From assembly GCF_004354365.1 (NCBI RefSeq), contig NZ_SJCY01000002.1:372001-436000 (forward strand): a stretch of DNA of 64,000 nt, in the 5' to 3' direction. Shown here in pieces: positions 27,428 to 35,634 of the stretch. Under the pieces are notes generated by a model. The model was given only the letters and a program-made list of their open reading frames with translations, made no database searches and was not told the origin of the DNA. The DNA is from Pedobacter changchengzhani. Lineage in GTDB: Bacteria > Bacteroidota > Bacteroidia > Sphingobacteriales > Sphingobacteriaceae. The position numbers and the translations under genes were made by a program. The first letter of the stretch is position 1. Every line of letters starts with the position of its first letter.

Positions 27428-30382
27428 TTAAAAACTGAACTCTCCAACTAAATTTCCCTTTTTATTATCGGCATATAACGGTAGAACAATCACTTTTCGT
27501 TGCTCTTTACCTGTACCGTAACGCGTATAGATCTCAGCGGTTACGGTTGTTGGGCCACTAATCGTAAACTGACTATCGCCAAAATAATTTACCTCAATTT
27601 TATAGCTTCCTTTTATTGCTTTTTTTACCATAAACTGCTCCGGACCATAGCCTGACGTAAAATCGTTACTAATTCTGCCGCCAATTTGAGTTTTCGGATT
27701 GCTGTAAAAACATTTTTCCCCATTTGGATCGGTTACCCATAAATCAATATCCGTATCATTTTTATTCCAATTTAGCACAACACGAACATCAACAGGGAAC
27801 ACTAAAATCAATTTTTTATCAATTCCGCTTGTATTCAGTTTTTTACCGTGTTGGGCAATTAAGTTGTTAATTTCAGAAATAATAATCTCCTCAATACCTT
27901 GATCTCGGTTCGCAATCTGCGCATTATAACTCTGCGTTAAAACTTTATATAAATTATCCAATGCTTTTTGATATAGACCATCATCGGCTAAAGCCAAAGC
28001 ATAATCGCGGTAACTTTGTGCATCCATTGGGCGCCATTGCAAAATCTTTTGCGTGATAAAAATTTCCGCTTTGTAATTGCCTGTTTGCTTAAGCTTATAG
28101 GCTAATGTTTTAAATAAGTCAGTATTTTCCAAATCCAAATCAGCAATATTGCTTAATATCGTTAAGGCTTTTACGCTGTCTTTTTGCTGGTAAAACCAAT
28201 TGGCCACATCGAAATAAAACATGGGCGTAGTAATGTAATTCGGCCTAATTTTTAAGTAAGCTTGGTACGCACTATCGGTTTTACCAACAAGGTTCTTCAT
28301 ATAATCCTTGTCGCTTTTAAACTCCGCAGTTACAATTCTGGGTTGATTGTCTTCTTTAAATTGACTAACACTAGATCGTTTTTGAGCTCGTTGTGCATTA
28401 CCGATAACAACCGATTCGGCAAGCATTTTACGATCTGAATTTGCGCCACTAAGTTCCAGTCGATTCTCTTGAATTGATTTATCATTCCTAGAGACTGGCG
28501 GAGGTGGCGGAGCAGAAACCATATCAGCTTGCGCATCTGCAACAGGAGTACTCATAATTTCTTCTACTACTGGTGTGGGGTAGCCACCTTTTTTAATTTT
28601 TGGCTTCACTAAGCTAAAATCAGTATTCCACCAGGTTTTTAATTCTGTGGTTTTGGCAAATGCAGCGCTAAGCAAATTGGCTTTACGTTCCATCATTTCT
28701 TTTCCTCTCTGTTTAAGGGCAATATCATAAGCCGACCTTAATTCTGCTGGTGGTGCAATATCGTACCGTAAATAATCATCAAGATTTTCTAAAACAATTA
28801 AACTTGTGTTTCTGGTTACCAAACCAAATTGCTTACTTAAAACGCTAATATCATCTTTATTGGTTTCGTATTGAATATCCATTTCAGCAATCTTTTTTTG
28901 CGCCCAAACCCTACTAATATCTATACTTGTAAGTGTATGTTCTGTTGCATTTAACCTAATTGGCTGTTCGGTTACCACCGTATTTCCATATCCAAACTGC
29001 AAAATAAAATCAGTGTTTAAACCATTTAAAATCCCTGCTAACGAAAATTGCCCATTTATATTTACATGCATTGATGGGTAAGTTTGGCGTACATCTGGAC
29101 CATTTTTGATGCCCAAAAATTGTAAGTTAATTTTACTCAACCTTTTAAAAGCATCGGCTGTAGAAATGGCATTTAAATTAATAAATTGGCCACCTGTTTT
29201 TAACGAAATATATTTTAACGTACTATAATCAGCTTTAAGTGAAGAATTTATGCAATGAATAGGTTTAGTTAACGCAACTGTATTTTTGCCGAAGGTTGAT
29301 AATCCATCGCTAAAAAATAAATACTCATCAGCACTAAAATCTCTACTTGTTAATGCACTAAAATTTGTTCCGCCATCATAAGTAATACCATTTAATTTTT
29401 GCTTTAAAATTTCCCAATTTCCATTTTTAATTTCGAAGGTTCCGGCAATTTTAAAACCATTGTTAAGCAACCCCAATTGTATGGTTAAATTTTGTTTCTG
29501 TTGGATGATTAAGTCTAAAAGCGCCAGTTCTTTTTTAACATCTCGTTGCAAACCACTTAAAGAAGAATCCCATATTAAGCCCATTTTATTGCTCCATTTT
29601 CTTGGCATGCTTTGTACTTTAGGGAAAACGTTAACCAAAAAATAATATCCTGTTGATGCTTTTTGCATTTGTACCTCTGGCAAACTGCTTTTTTTAGGCA
29701 AATCAATATTTAAGCCATTTTTAGGTTGATAATTGGTTTTATGGATTTCGGCAACGTAAGTATTTCCTGTTGCTTTAAAAATGAAACTTCCATCGGGTTG
29801 CTCGCTCAACTCAGGCTTTAAAACACTTTCAAATACAGTAGTTTTAAGGCTAAAATCTTCTATAGGCTGACTGTATGCCAAAGGTAAGTGATACCTTAAA
29901 GCATCAGCATTGCCAAAATTTAATTCTTCTTCATAACCGATTATAACTGTCCTACTTCCTTTGGCAGGTAACGGATAAATTCTAGTCCGAAAATTATTTC
30001 CTTCTACTTTTTCAAGTAATCCTGGGTCAACACGCCTACGCTCAATGCTTTCAAAAACTTCAGTTGCTTTCGCTTTTTCTACGGGCACAGCTTCGCGCAT
30101 TTTACCGTTAATATCTAAAGCATAACGGCTAACACTCACGCCTTCTGGCATCGGGAAAGTTAACTCGCCTTCTAATATTCTATCGCTACTATTGTAAAAG
30201 GTCATAGTCATCACGGTAGTCGCAATGTTTCCAGTAATCTGAACATCAATGTCCAGCTTTTTTAATTTTACAGTTTCTTTATTATCATTTGCACCGTTTA
30301 CCTTAAGTACAGGCATTTGGGCATATACAGAAACCGAGCATAAAAATATGGCGATGGTGGTTAGAATTTTATATCGAATCAT
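27428..30382 (-). CDS. Exported VIT domain protein with vWA-like region, TPRs and C-terminal DUF2135
   Basis: Protein of 984 aa with signal peptide (MIRYKILTTIAIFLCSVSVYAQ). Domains in order: VIT (about 30-160; VTMTFYNSS... EGELTFPMPEGVSVSRYALDI, ERRRVDPGLLE, RTRIYPLPAKGSRTVIIGYE); a von Willebrand A-like fold (about 270-400; MGLIWDSSLSG, TYDGGTNFSAL, YLFFSDGLSTFG), whose first motif is DSSLSG rather than a clean DxSxS; a region at about 620-640 with the run PPPPPV; TPR-like helices at about 740-850; and DUF2135 at about 870-984 (VVLNWNKNDTDIDLWVTDPNGEKCFY). These periplasmic proteins resemble inter-alpha-trypsin inhibitor heavy chain; function in bacteria is unknown. It stands alone, with a 218-bp upstream gap. 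Confidence 0.88.
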   Translation of the reverse strand: MIRYKILTTIAIFLCSVSVYAQMPVLKVNGANDNKETVKLKKLDIDVQITGNIATTVMTMTFYNSSDRILEGELTFPMPEGVSVSRYALDINGKMREAVPVEKAKATEVFESIERRRVDPGLLEKVEGNNFRTRIYPLPAKGSRTVIIGYEEELNFGNADALRYHLPLAYSQPIEDFSLKTTVFESVLKPELSEQPDGSFIFKATGNTYVAEIHKTNYQPKNGLNIDLPKKSSLPEVQMQKASTGYYFLVNVFPKVQSMPRKWSNKMGLIWDSSLSGLQRDVKKELALLDLIIQQKQNLTIQLGLLNNGFKIAGTFEIKNGNWEILKQKLNGITYDGGTNFSALTSRDFSADEYLFFSDGLSTFGKNTVALTKPIHCINSSLKADYSTLKYISLKTGGQFINLNAISTADAFKRLSKINLQFLGIKNGPDVRQTYPSMHVNINGQFSLAGILNGLNTDFILQFGYGNTVVTEQPIRLNATEHTLTSIDISRVWAQKKIAEMDIQYETNKDDISVLSKQFGLVTRNTSLIVLENLDDYLRYDIAPPAELRSAYDIALKQRGKEMMERKANLLSAAFAKTTELKTWWNTDFSLVKPKIKKGGYPTPVVEEIMSTPVADAQADMVSAPPPPPVSRNDKSIQENRLELSGANSDRKMLAESVVIGNAQRAQKRSSVSQFKEDNQPRIVTAEFKSDKDYMKNLVGKTDSAYQAYLKIRPNYITTPMFYFDVANWFYQQKDSVKALTILSNIADLDLENTDLFKTLAYKLKQTGNYKAEIFITQKILQWRPMDAQSYRDYALALADDGLYQKALDNLYKVLTQSYNAQIANRDQGIEEIIISEINNLIAQHGKKLNTSGIDKKLILVFPVDVRVVLNWNKNDTDIDLWVTDPNGEKCFYSNPKTQIGGRISNDFTSGYGPEQFMVKKAIKGSYKIEVNYFGDSQFTISGPTTVTAEIYTRYGTGKEQRKVIVLPLYADNKKGNLVGEFSF

Positions 30383-30600
30383 AACAATGGTTTTTAATAT
30401 GGATGCAAAAAATTGTGGTTTTGCATAAATTTATTTTCTTAACCTGTTAAATGGAAAACTTATTGGAATAGAAAAAACTTCATTTCGTTAGATCAGCACA
30501 TAATAAATGGCTGTGTTTCAAACAAAAAACGCAACTTTATTTTTTAACTGCATGTAACATTTTACCTATATCGGCCTCTAAATTTAAAAATCAGATTATC

Positions 30601-30927
30601 ATGTTAATAACCACCACACCTTCTGTAGAAGGAAAAAAAATAACGAAATATATCGGTTTAGTAACCGGAGAAACGATTATTGGCGCTAATATTTTTAAAG
30701 ATTTATTTGCAGGAATTAGAGATATTGTTGGTGGCAGGTCTGGCTCTTACGAACGGGTTTTACGCGAAGGAAAAGATATTGCCATTAGTGAAATGCAACA
30801 ATATGCAGCAGCGATGGGTGCGAATGCAATTGTTGGCGTAGATTTAGATTACGAAACGGTTGGAACAGGTGGCAGTATGCTTATGGTAACCGCATGTGGA
30901 ACCGCAGTTGTAATTGAGGATATTTGA
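30601..30927 (+). CDS. YbjQ/UPF0145 family protein (putative heavy-metal-binding domain)
   Basis: Small cytoplasmic protein of 108 aa. Seen: [46 protein letters not shown], and [24 protein letters not shown], all typical of YbjQ/DUF74. The family forms pentamers in crystals; metal binding was proposed from the fold, and no activity is established. It has a 217-bp upstream gap shared with the divergent VIT gene and converges on pfkA across 231 bp in which I see nothing coding. Confidence 0.92.
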   Translation: MLITTTPSVEGKKITKYIGLVTGETIIGANIFKDLFAGIRDIVGGRSGSYERVLREGKDIAISEMQQYAAAMGANAIVGVDLDYETVGTGGSMLMVTACGTAVVIEDI

Positions 30928-31158
30928 GTTTTCTAAAGATTATCAATCTAAATTAAAACTTAGGTCAGATTTGTACTTGTGATAATACTTTCTATTCAAC
31001 AGATGAGTTAAATGAAGCGATTCAAAATTCAGTTTCGATTTATCAATTAAGAAAATTAAGGTATCAGATAAAAATATTCATAAGAACTGAACAGATCTTA
31101 TAAAGACCATCTTTAGTTTTTAGGGATGAATTAATCAATAATCCATCCCTAAAAAAAT

Positions 31159-32142
31159 CTAAAATGATAATATATCAATGAGTTTTAACCAAGTTGAACT
31201 CACTTTTTCAGCATCAATGTGCTTTGTTGCATGATCAAAAGGTGTAAATACAATTTCTCTATTTATTTGCCCCACCATTGCGCCACGCTCTCCATTTAGC
31301 AAACCTTCTACAGCAGCAACTCCAAAACGGCTTGCCAAAACTCTATCCATACAAGTTGGTTTTCCGCCTCTTTGAATGTGACCTAAAACAGAAACTTTTG
31401 TATCGTATTGAGGATATTTTTTCTGTAAAACTTCGGCAACTGCAAATGCGCCACCAGCTTCATCTCCTTCGGCTATAACGATAATTTTCGATGATTTATC
31501 CTGACGACTGTGATCTAATTTATGTAGAATATCATCAACATCCATATTTGCCTCCGGTATCATAATGGCTTCAGCACCAACGCCAATTCCACTTCGAAGC
31601 GCTATTAGGCCAGAATCTCTACCCATCACTTCTACCACAAATAACCGATCGTGAGATTCTGCCGTATCTCTAATTTTATCAACAGCATCAACTACAGTAT
31701 TTAACGCAGAATCGTAACCGATTGTAAAATCTGTACCTTCTAAATCGTTATCAATTGTACCAGGCAAGCCAATTATCGGAAAATCGTATTCTTTTGAAAA
31801 CACACTTGCTCCCCTAAAAGTTCCATCACCGCCAATTACCACCAAAGCATCTACATGGTTTGCTTTTAAGTTATCGTAAGCCTTTTTTCTACCTTCTACC
31901 GTGTTAAATGCTTCACTCCGTGCAGTTTTTAAAATTGTACCACCGCGCTGTATAATATTCGCAACCGACTTGCGATCCATATTTACAAAATCGTTGTTAA
32001 TTAAACCTTCATAACCACGGATAAATCCGGTTACTTCAACTTCGTGATAAATGCCTGCTCTAACAACTGCTCTAATCGCTGCGTTCATGCCTGGTGAATC
32101 CCCACCAGAGGTTAAAACGCCAATATTTTTAATCTTATTCAT
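31159..32142 (-). CDS. pfkA: ATP-dependent 6-phosphofructokinase
   Basis: Glycolytic enzyme phosphorylating fructose-6-P, 327 aa from the ATG at 32142. A TTG 18 nt upstream would overlap the dsbD stop and add a non-conserved hexapeptide, so it is rejected. Seen: IGVLTSGGDSPGMNAAIRAVVR, VIGGDGTFRGA (ATP), PGTIDNDLEGTDFTIGYDSA (catalytic Asp), EVMGRDSGLIAL, and VLGHIQRGGKPTCMDRVLA. It starts 4 nt after the dsbD stop on the same strand, so the two are co-transcribed, though functionally unrelated. Confidence 0.97.
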   Translation of the reverse strand: MNKIKNIGVLTSGGDSPGMNAAIRAVVRAGIYHEVEVTGFIRGYEGLINNDFVNMDRKSVANIIQRGGTILKTARSEAFNTVEGRKKAYDNLKANHVDALVVIGGDGTFRGASVFSKEYDFPIIGLPGTIDNDLEGTDFTIGYDSALNTVVDAVDKIRDTAESHDRLFVVEVMGRDSGLIALRSGIGVGAEAIMIPEANMDVDDILHKLDHSRQDKSSKIIVIAEGDEAGGAFAVAEVLQKKYPQYDTKVSVLGHIQRGGKPTCMDRVLASRFGVAAVEGLLNGERGAMVGQINREIVFTPFDHATKHIDAEKVSSTWLKLIDILSF

Positions 32143-32146
32143 TTTT

Positions 32147-33820
32147 TTACTTCTTGGCAAATTCCGATAATCCCTTATCTAAATATTGCAAATATTTTTC
32201 TATGTTAAATTCTACACCAATCGGAGGAGAAACAAGCTCATTCCCTTTAGTATCCAAAAGTACATAATACGGCTGTGAAATGGTATTAAATTTTTCTGCC
32301 TGAAGATGTTTGAACTTTTTACCAATCGTATTTACCCTAGTGGATAACACTTTAGAGTCAAATTGCTCCGCATCAGGTAAGTCTGTTTTATCATCTGTGT
32401 AAAGAGAAACAACGATATAATCTTCTTTTAATTTTTTCAAAACCCGGGGATCCGACCAAACTCTCGCTTCCATTTCTCGACAGTTAACACAACCGTGGCC
32501 AGTAAAATCCAAAAACAAAGGCTTATTTACTTGTTTAGCATAAGCTAAAGCTTCTTCGTAATCGAAAAAACCATCAATATTATGTGGTATATGCAAAAAC
32601 TCTGCGTACTTTCTTTTAGCGTGACTTGGTGCAGTTTGGGTATTTGCACCACTTTCTTGCCCGATAACAAAATCTTGTGTAGATAATGGCGGTACCAAAG
32701 CGCTAACTGCTTTTAGCGGTGCGCCCCATAAGCCCGGCACCAAATAAATTGCGAATACGAATACACCCGTTGCAATAAACAGTCTCGGCACAGAAACGTA
32801 AGGCAAATCACTATCGTGAGAAAATTTGATCTTCCCTAGCAAATAAACACCCAGTATAACTGCTAAAGCAATCCAAATGGCTAAAAAAACTTCGCGATCT
32901 AAAATCCCCCAATGGTATGCTAAATCTGCTGTTGAAAGAAACTTTAACGCCAAACCAAGTTCTAAAAATCCAAGAAAAACTTTGATCGAATTTAACCAAC
33001 CTCCAGATTTTGGTAAACCTGTCATTAAGCTTGGGAAAATTGCGAACATGGTAAATATAAAAGCTAAGGACAAAGAAAACCCAAACATCACCACTACAGG
33101 CGTAAGTAAATCGGTATTTATGGCTACCAAAGATGTGCCGATAAGCGGCCCTGTACACGAAAATGAAACTACAGCCAATGTTGCGGCCATAAAAAATATT
33201 CCACTCAAACCTTTCGAATCTGATTTTGCATCTAATTTGTTTACCAATGAACTTGGCAACGTAATTTCAAATGCTCCTAAGAAAGAAATTCCGAAAACAA
33301 TCAATATAAGAAATATGAAAATATTAAAAAACCCATCGGTCGAGATTTCATTTAATGCGCTGGCGCCCCAAACAAGTGTAATAATTACGCCTAAGCCTAC
33401 GTAAATTATGATAATTGATAAGCCGTAAATAATAGCACTTCTAATTCCCTTTGCTTTACTTTCTGCCCGTTTGGTAAAAAAACCAACAGTTAAAGGCACC
33501 ATTGGAAATATACATGGAAGGAAGAATGCGGCTATTCCTGCCAACAATCCTAAACCAAAAGTTACCCATAGCGACTGTTTCGGGCCATCATTTGCTTTTT
33601 TAGTTACGCTGGAAACAACCTTTTTACCTACTGTATCTTTTTTTAAATCAGTAGCAACTGTACTGTTTGCAACACTATCGGCGGCAGAACCCACTTCGGT
33701 AAATGTTAAATCGTCGGGTACTGTGGCCACTGTATCTTGAGTTTTCGCTGCAAAACTATTTACACAAGGTAGTGTAGTAAACAGCGACACAAACAACAAT
33801 AGCAATAAAACCTTTTTCAT
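32147..33820 (-). CDS. dsbD: DsbD-type transmembrane thiol:disulfide interchange protein (beta + gamma domains)
   Basis: Inner-membrane reductant conduit of 557 aa carrying electrons from cytoplasmic thioredoxin to the periplasm. A signal peptide (MKKVLLLLLFVSLFTTLPC) is followed by a short linker, the eight-helix beta domain with redox cysteines in FFLPCIFPMVPLTVGFF and FSCTGPLIGTSL, and a C-terminal periplasmic thioredoxin domain with GHGCVNCREME (Cys444/Cys447). The usual N-terminal alpha domain is missing from this chain and is encoded by the next upstream gene. It is co-directional with birA, the alpha-domain gene and pfkA. Confidence 0.95.
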   Translation of the reverse strand: MKKVLLLLLFVSLFTTLPCVNSFAAKTQDTVATVPDDLTFTEVGSAADSVANSTVATDLKKDTVGKKVVSSVTKKANDGPKQSLWVTFGLGLLAGIAAFFLPCIFPMVPLTVGFFTKRAESKAKGIRSAIIYGLSIIIIYVGLGVIITLVWGASALNEISTDGFFNIFIFLILIVFGISFLGAFEITLPSSLVNKLDAKSDSKGLSGIFFMAATLAVVSFSCTGPLIGTSLVAINTDLLTPVVVMFGFSLSLAFIFTMFAIFPSLMTGLPKSGGWLNSIKVFLGFLELGLALKFLSTADLAYHWGILDREVFLAIWIALAVILGVYLLGKIKFSHDSDLPYVSVPRLFIATGVFVFAIYLVPGLWGAPLKAVSALVPPLSTQDFVIGQESGANTQTAPSHAKRKYAEFLHIPHNIDGFFDYEEALAYAKQVNKPLFLDFTGHGCVNCREMEARVWSDPRVLKKLKEDYIVVSLYTDDKTDLPDAEQFDSKVLSTRVNTIGKKFKHLQAEKFNTISQPYYVLLDTKGNELVSPPIGVEFNIEKYLQYLDKGLSEFAKK

Positions 33821-33907
33821 CCTTTATATTTTAAGTGGCAAAATTAACAATAAAATATAAACGATTAATTTATACCATGTTAATACGCCGAATTTTACTT
33901 TAAACAG

Positions 33908-33940
33908 AAACAGCCATCCTAAAAAAAGAATGGCTGTTTG
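33908..33940 (-). terminator. Possible weak terminator or attenuator between the DsbD alpha-domain gene and dsbD
   Basis: Nine-base-pair inverted repeat AACAGCCAT / ATGGCTGTT with a T-rich loop, lying 20 nt after the alpha-domain stop. On the minus strand it is followed by TTCTGTTT, so the U-run is imperfect. Confidence 0.5.
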
Positions 33941-33959
33941 AAGCTTAATTAAATAATAT

Positions 33960-34406
33960 TTATTTAACTGGGATACTAAATGCAACCTCATCTGGAGGTA
34001 AACATTGTTTATCGTTACAAACCATAAATTCTACACTACCTTTAACCGTTGTAACACCTTTTTTAAGCTTTATTTTTTGTTGAAATATCACTTGTTTCTC
34101 AAAGTAGTTTACGTTAATTTTAAAACTATCTTCGTATTTAACCATCGGCTTAGGTTCCATTACCTTACCAACCAATGTATAATCTTTTGATGGTGCAAAT
34201 GTAAAGGTAGTTTTTACTGGGCCACCATCTGGCGTGTGTTGAGAATAAATATGCCATCCATTATCAATGGTAGCTTTGATATACAGGATTGCATCTGTAC
34301 CGGTTTTTTTTGCTACATAAGCAAGTTTTACAGGTTTTTGAATTTGTGCAAAGGTTGATGTAGCAACAAAAACGACCATGGCCAATAATAATGTGATTTT
34401 TTTCAT
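33960..34406 (-). CDS. Stand-alone DsbD alpha (N-terminal) domain protein
   Basis: Periplasmic protein of 148 aa from the ATG at 34406, which opens a clear signal peptide (MKKITLLLAMVVFVATSTFA). Upstream Met codons would put a charged stretch in front of it and overlap birA. The mature part is an immunoglobulin-like DsbD-alpha fold: GWHIYSQHTPDGGPVKTTFTF, and the redox pair in FMVCNDKQCLPP, equivalent to the C-x5-C-x-P-P site of DsbD-alpha. It should pass electrons from the adjacent dsbD product to periplasmic substrates. The stop of birA is one base upstream of its start, so birA and this gene are co-transcribed. Confidence 0.88.
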   Translation of the reverse strand: MKKITLLLAMVVFVATSTFAQIQKPVKLAYVAKKTGTDAILYIKATIDNGWHIYSQHTPDGGPVKTTFTFAPSKDYTLVGKVMEPKPMVKYEDSFKINVNYFEKQVIFQQKIKLKKGVTTVKGSVEFMVCNDKQCLPPDEVAFSIPVK

Positions 34407-34407
34407 T

Positions 34408-35184
34408 TTATGTGTGGTGTAAAAATTCAATTTCTTTAAATACATACGATGAAGAACCCGAAGAGGTTTTTAAAACCAACCTTCCGTCTTCCTCAACTTT
34501 GGTTATTATACCTTCAAAAACCAATCCATCTTTTTTATATAATGCAGGTATTTGGTAGTTATAAAGTCTTTTTAAGTAATCATTTTGTAAAACCTCATAG
34601 TTGCCAGCTTTTAGCATAAGGTAAAACTTCTCCACAAAAACGCAGAGTTTGTTCAAAACGTATAACAATTCAGTTGGTTTTTGCAGAATTTGATGTACTG
34701 AGATTGTCCTTTCATTTATTGCAGCCGAGAATTTTAGTTGGTTTATGTTTAATCCGATACCAACCACTGATGATTTTATGGACGTTCCTGTCAGTGTATT
34801 TTCTATAAGTATGCCACCTATTTTTTTATTGGTATAGTAAATATCATTCGGCCATTTAATAGCAACATTTTCGGGCAGAAAGTGCGCAAGGGTTTCGCTA
34901 ACTGCTAAGCTTATGGCCATATTTAAATAGAACTGCTTATTTATTGGTAAAAAAAACGGCCTAAAGTAAAAGCTCACACTAAGGTTTTTACCGTCTTCTG
35001 TTTCCCAAACATTCTGTTGCTGGCCTCTACCTGCAAATTGATTGTCTGCCATAATAACAGTTCCTTCTGGTAATGGCTCGGATTTTGAAGCTAAATTCTT
35101 TAAAAAATTATTAGTAGAATCAACTTCGTTTAATTTGATAAAATTTTGACCAACAAATAGTGTCGAAAATGTGTTATTTTGCAA
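34408..35184 (-). CDS. birA: Biotin--[acetyl-CoA-carboxylase] ligase
   Basis: Attaches biotin to the carrier protein of acetyl-CoA carboxylase through biotinyl-AMP. At 258 aa it is the mono-functional form with no N-terminal DNA-binding domain. Seen: KLNEVDSTNNFLKNL, ADNQFAGRGQQQNVWETEDGKNLSVS (biotinyl-AMP loop), KWPNDIYYTNKKIGGILIEN and GIGLNINQL. The start is a TTG at 35184 giving QNNTFSTLFVGQNFIKLNEV; no ATG is available before the conserved region. It is divergent from rsfS with a 44-bp gap. Confidence 0.94.
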   Translation of the reverse strand: MQNNTFSTLFVGQNFIKLNEVDSTNNFLKNLASKSEPLPEGTVIMADNQFAGRGQQQNVWETEDGKNLSVSFYFRPFFLPINKQFYLNMAISLAVSETLAHFLPENVAIKWPNDIYYTNKKIGGILIENTLTGTSIKSSVVGIGLNINQLKFSAAINERTISVHQILQKPTELLYVLNKLCVFVEKFYLMLKAGNYEVLQNDYLKRLYNYQIPALYKKDGLVFEGIITKVEEDGRLVLKTSSGSSSYVFKEIEFLHHT

Positions 35185-35228
35185 GTGTTGAATTTATTAC
35201 ATTAATCTTCCAAAAATATAGCATTTTA

Positions 35229-35603
35229 ATGGCAAAAAAGAAAATAATAGCACTCTCTACATATCTATCCGAATTGGTTGTAGAAGGCATTCAAGAAAAA
35301 AAGGGTGAAGATATTGTACGTTTAGATCTTCGCAACATCCACAGCTCCGTAGCCGACTTCTTTATTGTATGTAGCGCAAATTCTAGCACGCAGGTAAAAG
35401 CGATTGCAGATAGTATAGAAGATGTAATTTATAAAAACACACAAGCTGACCCAAGGCATAAAGAAGGTTTTGAAAATGCCGACTGGATAATTTTAGACTA
35501 TTTTGATGTAGTTGTACATATTTTTAAAACCGAAAAACGCCATTTTTATGGCATTGAAGAATTATGGGGCGATGCTGAAACGACTAGCTTTCAGAGCGCA
35601 TAA
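35229..35603 (+). CDS. rsfS: Ribosomal silencing factor RsfS
   Basis: Binds L14 of the 50S subunit and blocks subunit joining when nutrients are short; 124 aa. The ATG at 35229 (MAKKKIIALS) is chosen; 23 upstream codons in the same frame run through the divergent promoter region. Seen: LVVEGIQEKKGEDIVRLDLR, SSVADFFIVCSANSSTQVKAIAD, WIILDYFDVVVHIF and YGIEELWGDAE, all RsfS/Iojap signature. ftsH follows 31 nt downstream, the usual neighbour in Bacteroidota. Confidence 0.96.
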   Translation: MAKKKIIALSTYLSELVVEGIQEKKGEDIVRLDLRNIHSSVADFFIVCSANSSTQVKAIADSIEDVIYKNTQADPRHKEGFENADWIILDYFDVVVHIFKTEKRHFYGIEELWGDAETTSFQSA

Positions 35604-35634
35604 CCCATAAAAATTACCCACTTGAATAAGAAAA

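Noticed and set aside
31119..31153. Inverted repeat TTAGGGATG / CATCCCTAA between YbjQ-like gene and pfkA as terminator
   Set aside because: Neither strand has a T-run after the stem; the loop is 15 nt. It remains an unexplained inverted repeat.
35160..35228. Longer N-terminus for RsfS
   Set aside because: The extra residues are not conserved and lie in the divergent birA-rsfS promoter region; MAKKK at 35229 is the family start.
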